The notes under the pieces were generated by a model. It saw only the letters and a list, made by a program, of their open reading frames with translations. It did no database searches and was not told the DNA's origin. Positions 58,232 to 64,000 of a DNA stretch of 64,000 bases are shown here, one piece after another. The position numbers and the translations under genes are program-made. The stretch covers positions 248,001 to 312,000 of the forward strand of contig NZ_JARXVM010000003.1 in NCBI RefSeq assembly GCF_029892285.1. Direction: 5' to 3'. The stretch's first letter is position 1, and each line of letters starts with the position of its first letter. This DNA comes from Rhizobium sp. SG_E_25_P2. GTDB lineage: Bacteria; Pseudomonadota; Alphaproteobacteria; Rhizobiales; Rhizobiaceae.

Positions 58232-59103
58232 CAGTCGGCTCCTGCGAATGTCAGCCTGCGGCCGCGCTGCAACCACAACAGCGCCAGGATCGCCACGATA
58301 AAGGGCGAGGCGACGCGAAACGGCGCAAGCGGTTTGTAGAGGGTGAGAAAACTTTCGATGACGCCGATCGCCAGACCGGCGAAGAATGTCGTGCGGATCG
58401 AGGTCAGTCGTCCGATGACGGTGGTGGCGATGATCGGAATCACGATGAAGGTCAGCACCGCCGGGTCAAGCCGGACGAGATCGCCGAACAGCATGCCGGT
58501 AATCCCCGCCATGAGACCGGAAAAGCCCCAGGCGATGGTCTCGACCTTGCGGATCGGCGTGCCAAGCACCGCTGCCTGCTGGCGATCATCGGCAAGCACC
58601 CGCATCATCAGTCCGAGCCGCGTGCGGGCGAGGAAAAATCCCATGCCGGCGGTGATTGCAATGCCGGCGACCAGAGCCAGAAGGCGCGTTCCCGTCATTC
58701 TCAGTCCGAGCAAATTGATCGCTACGCCGTCGAGAGCGAGCGTCAGCTTGCGAGGATTGACGACCCAGAGCAGGTTCATCACGCCGAGAATGGCGATGCC
58801 GAAGCCGAGCGTGGCCACGGCCTTGACGACTGGCTCGCGATGGGCGAGCCCCGGCGCCACCAGCGCGCCATAGCCGGCCGACAAAAGGATGCCGATCGAC
58901 AGGCAGACCGCCCAGGCCAAGGGCTCTGGATAACCCCATTGCAGGATCTGCCAGGCGCACATGGCGCCAAGGCCGCCAATCGCACCATAGGCGAAGTTCA
59001 GGACGCCAGTCGCCCGATTGAGCAGCACGAGCCCGACCCCGCCGAGGGCGTAGAGAGCGCCCACGGCAAGACCGGATACGAGGAAGAGGCCATAGGCGCC
59101 CAT
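58231..59103 (-). CDS. livH: LIV-type ABC transporter permease LivH
   Basis: Permease of 290 residues with about eight membrane segments: LFLVSGLAVGALYALGGVGLVLLNRATGVLNFAYGAIGGLGAM (the LivH N-terminal signature), RTRLGLMMRVLADDRQQAAVLGTPIRKVETIAWGFSGLMAGITGMLFG (ATPase-contact loop and helix) and a C-terminal FIVAILALLWLQRGRR. Downstream of the binding-protein gene by 15 bases and overlapping livM. Solute is unknown; the genomic context (hpa genes, alcohol oxidation) suggests an aromatic compound. Confidence 0.93.
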   Translation of the reverse strand: MGAYGLFLVSGLAVGALYALGGVGLVLLNRATGVLNFAYGAIGGLGAMCAWQILQWGYPEPLAWAVCLSIGILLSAGYGALVAPGLAHREPVVKAVATLGFGIAILGVMNLLWVVNPRKLTLALDGVAINLLGLRMTGTRLLALVAGIAITAGMGFFLARTRLGLMMRVLADDRQQAAVLGTPIRKVETIAWGFSGLMAGITGMLFGDLVRLDPAVLTFIVIPIIATTVIGRLTSIRTTFFAGLAIGVIESFLTLYKPLAPFRVASPFIVAILALLWLQRGRRLTFAGAD

Positions 59104-59118
59104 CGCTTCATCCGTTCA

Positions 59119-60375
59119 TCAGTTGCTGGAAATTCCGAGCTCTTTTTCCTGGGCGCGGATTGGATCGAGATAGGCGCTGTCGACATCGGCGCATCCGCCC
59201 ACCTGCTTGAAACCGCCATCAATCATCTGCATCATGACATTGGCGTGGTTCGGCATGTGGCGATCGCCGGGGCCTACATAGTAGGGGCCGCAGAGAAGAT
59301 CGGATTTCTCGTTTTTGATTGCGCGGATCGCGTCGGTGACGGAGTTGCGATCGATCTTGGCCGGGTCGAGTTTCAGCATGGCGTCGACGAAGAAGCGGGC
59401 CGAGAGATAGCCGGACTGGCTGAAGGTATCGCGTGGATCACTCGTTTCGCCGTATTTATCCATGATCTCGCGCCAGTTGGTCGCATCGGGTCCCGTTCCA
59501 TCGATTGGCGTCAGTTCGGCGTTCACATACATTTTGCCTGACCAGGCGTCGCCGAGAAGAGCCGGCACATCCTTGTCGTAAAGCGGGGTCGACGAAATCC
59601 ATTTGTATTGATCCTGCGCGCCCGATTCCATCACAACCTGCAACAGGGCCGCCGCCATACCGGCAGGCAGATTGACCAGAATGGTGTCGGCGCCGGATGC
59701 GACTGCCTCAAGATAGGCGGAATTCATGTCGGCTGCGCCTGGATCGATCAGAACGCTCGATCCCGTCAGGTTCTTGGACTGCATGTATTTTTCGGTCCAA
59801 CCGCAGGAATAGCGCCCGACAGTGGGAATGGTCAGTCCGATGCAGACCACATTCTTGGACTCGAGATTGGCCACAGCCCATTGCGCGGCGCCAACGCTTG
59901 ATGGCAATGGACCCTGATTGGTCGAAACGATGTTCTTGGATTCAAAGCACTCCGCGACGGCGCAGCCCGACGCCATCGACATGACGTTTTCATCTTGGTA
60001 GAGCTTGGCGTTGACGCCCATTTCCACGAAAGAGGCGCTGCCGACAAGGGCTAGGACGTTCTTGTCCTTGACGAGTTTGGCGGCAACCTGTCCCGCAACC
60101 TCGGGGTTCCATTGGTCGTCTTCTACCAGATATTCGATCGGGCGGCCATTGATGCCGCCATTGTCGTTGACGCAGTTGAAATAGGCCTGGGCGGCCTTGG
60201 CGGATGACGAAAAATCGTCCGGACCGGTGCGGCCGACGACGGCGCCGACCTGGATCGGCTCACCCTCGGCTTTCTTGCCATTGTTGAGGCCGCAACTCGG
60301 CGCGGCCATGGCGCTTGCTCCGCCAACGAGGATCATCGCCGCCGAGGCGGCAAGCAGATAGGCTGTTTTTTTCAT
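59119..60375 (-). CDS. LIV-type ABC transporter substrate-binding protein
   Basis: Periplasmic binding protein of 418 residues. Signal peptide about 1-27 (KKTAYLLAASAAMILVGGASAMAAPS). The mature protein has IQVGAVVGRTGPDDFSSSAKAAQAYFNCVNDNGGINGRPIEYLVEDDQWNPEVAGQVAAKLV, the Peripla_BP_6 core. It has a comparatively high number of Cys (AAPSCGLN, SGCAVAECFES, DLLCGPYY, VGGCADVD), some of which may form disulfides. ATG 60375 with GGAGAGCC. Start of the transporter portion; 83 bases after the GMC stop with a perfect palindrome in the gap. Distinct from the binding protein at 1-1314. Confidence 0.93.
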   Translation of the reverse strand: MKKTAYLLAASAAMILVGGASAMAAPSCGLNNGKKAEGEPIQVGAVVGRTGPDDFSSSAKAAQAYFNCVNDNGGINGRPIEYLVEDDQWNPEVAGQVAAKLVKDKNVLALVGSASFVEMGVNAKLYQDENVMSMASGCAVAECFESKNIVSTNQGPLPSSVGAAQWAVANLESKNVVCIGLTIPTVGRYSCGWTEKYMQSKNLTGSSVLIDPGAADMNSAYLEAVASGADTILVNLPAGMAAALLQVVMESGAQDQYKWISSTPLYDKDVPALLGDAWSGKMYVNAELTPIDGTGPDATNWREIMDKYGETSDPRDTFSQSGYLSARFFVDAMLKLDPAKIDRNSVTDAIRAIKNEKSDLLCGPYYVGPGDRHMPNHANVMMQMIDGGFKQVGGCADVDSAYLDPIRAQEKELGISSN

Positions 60376-60445
60376 TTGGCTCTCCTCCAGTTGTTGTATG
60401 TCGCCCGTGGGCGGACGACCGGCCGCCTCCGATCAGCCGGTCTTC

Positions 60446-60468
60446 CTCGGCGTGACGGTCACGCCGAG
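60446..60468. other. Perfect palindrome containing the stop codon of the GMC gene
   Basis: Arms CTCGGCGTGAC and GTCACGCCGAG around a single central G. The GMC stop (60459-60461) lies inside it. In mRNA it could form a very stable hairpin at the junction between the oxidoreductase and transporter genes and so modulate their relative expression. Confidence 0.55.
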
Positions 60469-62054
60469 ATCATTTTGCCCGTGATGAAGGAAGCCGCGCG
60501 GGCTGCAATCATCATGGCGGGCGCATTGGTGTTGCCGGAAACCAGTGTCGGCATGATCGAGGCGTCGCTCACGCGCAGCCCTTCGACGCCATGGACTTTC
60601 AGATCCGGTCCGACCACGGCCATGCGATCGTCGTTGCGTCCCATCTTGGCTGTGCCGGATGGGTGAAACACGGTCTTGGCCGTTTGGCGGATAAAACTTC
60701 TCAGCGCATCCGGATCCTTCTCGATGCCGGGCTTGGGCAGCACCCGGCGCTTGACGAGTCGCGCTAACGACGGCGCCTCGAGGATACGGATTGCCAGCTC
60801 CACGCCGCGCACCAGCGTTTCGACATCCTGTGGATCAGACAGCGAATTGGCGTTGAAAAGCGCGCCGTCGCGAGGATCTGATGATTTCAGTTTGACGGTT
60901 CCGCGCGACCGCGGCCTCAAGAAGCAGGGGCCAATCGACAGGCCGTGGCCCGGCTCGGGGTCGCGATCGGCAAACCCGACCAGAACCGGCAGAACATGGA
61001 ACTGGATGTCCGGTTGCCCGGTGCCGGCGGTGTCGACAAAGCCGCCGCTTTCCACGACAGTCGAGCTTAGCAAGCCGCGACGCGTCAAGATATAGCGCAG
61101 CATATGCATGGCGGCGCGGATGCCCTTGTCTTCGCCCAGAATCGAGATGGGGTCGCGGGTTTCTCCCTGGACAGGCACTTCGAGATGATCCTGGAAGTTG
61201 GCGCCGACGCCCGGAAGATCCGCCACCACCGGAATGCCCAGATCGCCCAGATGGTCGGCATCGCCAATCCCCGACAGCTGCAGGATCTTCGGCGTCGCAA
61301 TCGCGCCGGCCGCCAACACGATTTCCCTGGTTGCGCTGAGCCGGCGGCCGTCGAGCAGTTCTACGCCGGTGGCGCGCTTGCCGCTGAACAGGATGCGGCC
61401 GACCTTGGTTTCCGTCATGATCTTCAGGTTGGGCCGCTTTTCGGCGTCACGCAGAAAGGCCTGCGCAGAGGACCAGCGACGGCCATTGCGCGTCGTGCTC
61501 TGATAGAAACCGACGCCCTGCTGGACCGCGCCGTTGAAGTCGGGGTTGAACGGAATGCCTGCTTCTGTCGCCGCTTTGACAAATGCTTCGTTGAGGGGGT
61601 GGCGGTGCCGCGGGTCGGAGACTGCGAGCGTTCCTGACGCGCCATGAAAGCGGTCCGATATGCGCTGGTTATTCTCAAGCGACCGGAAAGCCGGCAATAC
61701 GTCCTCATAGGACCAGCCTTTGCAACCCATCTGCGACCAGGTGTCGTAGTCGTTGCGATGGCCGCGAATGTAGATCATTGCATTGAGCGAACTGCCGCCG
61801 CCGAGAACATTGCCTTGCGGCACAATGGACGGGCGGCCATTCAGCCCCTTTTCCGGTTCCGACACATAAGGATGGATGTCGATGCCCTTTTCCAAGACTT
61901 TGAAAAAGGTCGCGGGGATATGGATGAAAGGATCCTTGTCGGTGCGGCCGGATTCAATCAGCAACACGCTGTGGGCGGGATTTTCCGACAGGCGGTTCGC
62001 CAGGACGCAACCGGAGGAGCCGCCGCCGATGATGATGAAATCGAACGTTTCCAT
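60459..62054 (-). CDS. GMC-family FAD alcohol oxidase/dehydrogenase
   Basis: Glucose-methanol-choline oxidoreductase of 531 residues. ADP-binding motif DFIIIGGGSSGCVLANRLSE at the N-terminus, GMC signature 1 VLGGGSSLNAMIYIRG, signature 2 AGAIATPKILQLSG, and the C-terminal active site FHPSGTAKMG (His) plus NTNAPAMMIA. Oxidises a primary alcohol to an aldehyde with electrons to a quinone or O2. ATG 62054 lies two bases after the dehydrogenase stop, so the pair is coupled. A longer frame reaches 62198 inside the dehydrogenase gene. With the aldehyde dehydrogenase it would convert an alcohol to a carboxylic acid. Confidence 0.92.
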   Translation of the reverse strand: METFDFIIIGGGSSGCVLANRLSENPAHSVLLIESGRTDKDPFIHIPATFFKVLEKGIDIHPYVSEPEKGLNGRPSIVPQGNVLGGGSSLNAMIYIRGHRNDYDTWSQMGCKGWSYEDVLPAFRSLENNQRISDRFHGASGTLAVSDPRHRHPLNEAFVKAATEAGIPFNPDFNGAVQQGVGFYQSTTRNGRRWSSAQAFLRDAEKRPNLKIMTETKVGRILFSGKRATGVELLDGRRLSATREIVLAAGAIATPKILQLSGIGDADHLGDLGIPVVADLPGVGANFQDHLEVPVQGETRDPISILGEDKGIRAAMHMLRYILTRRGLLSSTVVESGGFVDTAGTGQPDIQFHVLPVLVGFADRDPEPGHGLSIGPCFLRPRSRGTVKLKSSDPRDGALFNANSLSDPQDVETLVRGVELAIRILEAPSLARLVKRRVLPKPGIEKDPDALRSFIRQTAKTVFHPSGTAKMGRNDDRMAVVGPDLKVHGVEGLRVSDASIMPTLVSGNTNAPAMMIAARAASFITGKMISA

Positions 62055-62056
62055 GG

Positions 62057-63460
62057 TCAGCTCAGCACAGTCTGGATGGTGGTGAATTCCTTGAGGCCTT
62101 CGGCGCCAAATTCCACGCCGATGCCGGAGTTCTTGACGCCGCCGAACGGAGCGTTGGGCTGGATGGCCCCATGTTTGTTGATCCAGACCGAACCGCATTC
62201 CAGCTTGAGCGCATACCGGCGCGCCTGTTCCGGGTCCGACGACCAGACCGAACCGCCAAGGCCGGCGGGATTGCGGTTGGCGCGTTCGATCACCTCGTCG
62301 ATGTCCGAGTAACGAATGATCGGCAGGGCAGGGCCGAACTGCTCTTCGTCGACAAGGCGCATCCCGTCCGTCACATCGGCCACGAGTGTGATCGGATAGA
62401 AATAGCCGGCGCGATCCATCGGTTGACCGCCAATCAGGATGCGGCCTCCATTGGCGTGGGCGTCTTCGACGAGTTCGCGCACTTTGTTGAACTGCATCTC
62501 GTTCTGTACGGGCCCGAGAATGCTAGTCTCGTCCATGCCATCGCCAACTGGAATATTCGCGGCATAGGCCGCCAGCGCCTCGCAGACGTCATCATAGATG
62601 CTGTCATGGACGTAGAGGCGTTTAAGGGCGGCGCAGGTCTGGCCGTTGTTGATGAAAGCGCCCCAGAAAAGGCCCTCGGCGATCCCTTTGGGATCGACAT
62701 CGGGGAGGACGATGCCGGCATCATTGCCGCCGAGTTCCAGTGTCAGCCGCTTTAATGTATCGACAGCGGACGCCATGATTTTCTTGCCGGTTTCAGTCGA
62801 ACCGGTGAATGTCATCTTTGCGACGGTCGGATGAGCGGAAAGCAGGCCGCCGATCGGATTGTCGCCAGTGACGACATTGACCACGCCGGGCGGCAAAACG
62901 GTGTTGATGATTTCCACCAGGCGGATGGTCGATAGCGGCGTCATCGGCGACGGCTTGATCACCACCGTGTTGCCGGCGCGAATGGCCGGCGCGATGTGCC
63001 AGCAGGCGATCATGACCGGCCAGTTCCATGGGGTGATCGAGCCGACCACACCGATTGGCTTGCGATGGAGTTCGACGCGGCCTTCACTGTCGTCCTGCAG
63101 AACCTCGACAGGAAGCCGGAGGTCCGCTGTGTAGCGTGTCCATGCAATGGCGCCGCCAATTTCGAAACGCGAGCCAAGACCGTTCATAGGTTTGCCCTGC
63201 TCGAGGGTGAGCAGATGGGCCAATTCCTCCGCATGATCCCCGATGGCGTCAGCCATCGCGCGGCAGGCCGCCATGCGGTCCTGATCCGATGTCTGACTCC
63301 AGCTCTTGAAAGCCGCGGCCGCAGCGACGACCGCCTGGTCAAGTTGTTGGGGCGACGCCAGCGGCATCATCCCGACAATATCGCCGTTCGCCGGATTGTG
63401 AATGGGCGCGTGGTGTTCTGTCGGCACGCTTTCGCCGCCGATGATCAAGCTGTAGTCCAT
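62057..63460 (-). CDS. NAD-dependent aldehyde dehydrogenase
   Basis: Aldehyde dehydrogenase of 467 residues. VVGSITPWNWPVMIACWHIAPAI, catalytic Glu in LTLELGGNDAGIVL, nucleophile Cys in FINNGQTCAALKRLYVHD, and ending NAPFGGVKNSGIGVEFGAEGLKEFTTIQTV. The LELGGNDAGIV form is found in a group of short ALDHs acting on alcohol-derived aldehydes. ATG 63460 with TGGGAGGAAAC. First gene of the minus-strand unit ALDH-GMC-transporter, downstream of the AraC-type regulator. Natural function: oxidise the aldehyde made by the GMC enzyme. Confidence 0.92.
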   Translation of the reverse strand: MDYSLIIGGESVPTEHHAPIHNPANGDIVGMMPLASPQQLDQAVVAAAAAFKSWSQTSDQDRMAACRAMADAIGDHAEELAHLLTLEQGKPMNGLGSRFEIGGAIAWTRYTADLRLPVEVLQDDSEGRVELHRKPIGVVGSITPWNWPVMIACWHIAPAIRAGNTVVIKPSPMTPLSTIRLVEIINTVLPPGVVNVVTGDNPIGGLLSAHPTVAKMTFTGSTETGKKIMASAVDTLKRLTLELGGNDAGIVLPDVDPKGIAEGLFWGAFINNGQTCAALKRLYVHDSIYDDVCEALAAYAANIPVGDGMDETSILGPVQNEMQFNKVRELVEDAHANGGRILIGGQPMDRAGYFYPITLVADVTDGMRLVDEEQFGPALPIIRYSDIDEVIERANRNPAGLGGSVWSSDPEQARRYALKLECGSVWINKHGAIQPNAPFGGVKNSGIGVEFGAEGLKEFTTIQTVLS

Positions 63461-63615
63461 TTCTGTTTCCTCCCAGGCGCCGCTTGGGAGGCGACGCTGA
63501 TCTTACGGGAGCACTATCCGATTAGACGCTATCGCTGTCTTGGAAGATTGCGCGGGTCGTCTTGGAGAAAAACGCAGGTGCGGCGCACAAAAAATCCGCG
63601 GCGTCTCGGGTTTTC

Positions 63616-64000
63616 CTATCCCTGTTTGAGGCAATCTGTCGGCGCGCAGTGAAACAGGTCCTTGAAGCTGCGATTGAAGTAGGAAATGTCGTTGAAGCCG
63701 GCGGAATAGGCGACATCGGCGATCGTCGCATTGCCGCGATGATCCTTGATCTGTTCTATTTTCTGCTTTGCCAGCTTGAGCCGCTTGTCGCGGATGATCG
63801 TCGTGCAGGTGACGCCAAGCCCCTGAAAGTCCTGCTGCAGCGTGCGGATGGACACGCCGATGCGCGTCGCAAGCCATTTGGCTGACAGATTGGCGTCGGT
63901 CAGATGGCGATCGATCAGGATGTCAACCATCTGCAGGCGACGCCCCGCGCTATCGTTGACCAGGTGTGGCAACGCCTCCGCATCCGAGACGAATGCCTGC
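63616..64000 (-). CDS. AraC-family transcriptional regulator (partial, N-terminus off window)
   Basis: The last 128 residues or so of an AraC/XylS-type regulator. The first helix-turn-helix is NLSAKWLATRIGVSIRTLQQDF, the second NATIADVAYSAGFNDISYFNRSFKDLFHCAPTDC. The frame is open to the window edge with no start visible. The AraC-binding-like-domain family with RTLQQDF (for example the FeaR/AraC-binding group) regulates amine and aromatic catabolism. Same strand as, and 155 bases upstream of, the aldehyde dehydrogenase-GMC-transporter unit, which it likely activates. Confidence 0.93.
   Translation of the reverse strand, partial: QAFVSDAEALPHLVNDSAGRRLQMVDILIDRHLTDANLSAKWLATRIGVSIRTLQQDFQGLGVTCTTIIRDKRLKLAKQKIEQIKDHRGNATIADVAYSAGFNDISYFNRSFKDLFHCAPTDCLKQG

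Noticed and set aside
1-64000. tRNA, rRNA, CRISPR arrays, insertion sequences, att sites, origins
   Set aside because: Read for cloverleaf-like ends, spaced repeats, transposase-like frames and iterons; none seen.

Overview
The window reads as chromosome or megaplasmid DNA of an alphaproteobacterium, most likely of the Hyphomicrobiales (rhizobia/Brucella-like). The basis is high-GC coding sequence, NodD-type LysR regulators, the composition of the cold-shock locus and the density of aromatic-catabolism genes. This is inference from gene content; there is no rRNA or other phylogenetic marker here. I saw no tRNA or rRNA gene, CRISPR array, intact insertion sequence, prophage or replication origin. 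Almost every gene belongs to peripheral catabolism, transport or its local control.

Bases 1-17.3 kb hold an unassigned catabolic island. A LIV-type solute-binding protein (cut by the left edge) and TetR, HxlR and LysR regulators flank two sets of enzymes. The first set is an FAH-family protein, an SDR, an extradiol-type VOC dioxygenase and an FAD monooxygenase. The second set is another FAH enzyme, an NAD-dependent epimerase/dehydrogenase, a histidinol-dehydrogenase paralog, an SDR, a C-C hydrolase of the pseudooxynicotine-hydrolase type, an SMP-30 lactonase and a CrtI-like FAD oxidoreductase with an overlapping 75-residue protein. Five similar 18-bp pseudo-palindromes (GTTG-N10-CAAC type) lie in front of the divergent transcription units, and two of these promoters share a second 19-bp box. 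This looks like one regulon. It is followed by a mosaic pseudogene containing a cytochrome bd subunit II fragment.

Bases 17.9-31.7 kb form a second island that looks built for plant phenolics. A NodD-like LysR gene faces an outer-membrane protein, an MFS transporter, a carotenoid/stilbene-cleaving dioxygenase, a GST and a GlcG-like protein. A six-gene minus-strand operon then encodes an amidohydrolase/decarboxylase, a VOC dioxygenase, an MhpA-like hydroxylase, an FAH hydrolase, an esterase and a bicupin dioxygenase, divergent from a GntR/FCD regulator. Bases 32.0-36.7 kb hold a cold-shock gene with a strong promoter and long leader, a small hypothetical gene, and a LysR gene facing a DsbA-like/GlcG-like/MBL-fold/SnoaL-like operon.

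Bases 36.7-55.8 kb are the homoprotocatechuate (4-hydroxyphenylacetate) pathway, split in two. The meta-cleavage operon hpaFEDGHI with divergent hpaR is on one side, and hpaBC with hpaA on the other. Between them sits a tightly overlapping six-gene operon (IclR regulator, UPF0261/Tm-1-like protein, HAD hydrolase, two class III aminotransferases, APH-type kinase), divergent from an APC permease and an aldehyde dehydrogenase. Kinase plus phospholyase-like aminotransferase plus aldehyde dehydrogenase, placed inside the hpa genes, suggests an undescribed route that phosphorylates a hydroxylated aromatic amine (for example octopamine-like), eliminates phosphate and ammonia, and delivers hydroxyphenylacetate to HpaBC. 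This is the most interesting hypothesis of the window.

Bases 55.8-64 kb hold a minus-strand unit: aldehyde dehydrogenase, GMC alcohol oxidase/dehydrogenase, then a complete LIV-type ABC transporter (binding protein, two permeases, two ATPases). An AraC-type regulator upstream is cut by the right edge. It probably imports and oxidises an alcohol that may also drain into the hpa pathway.
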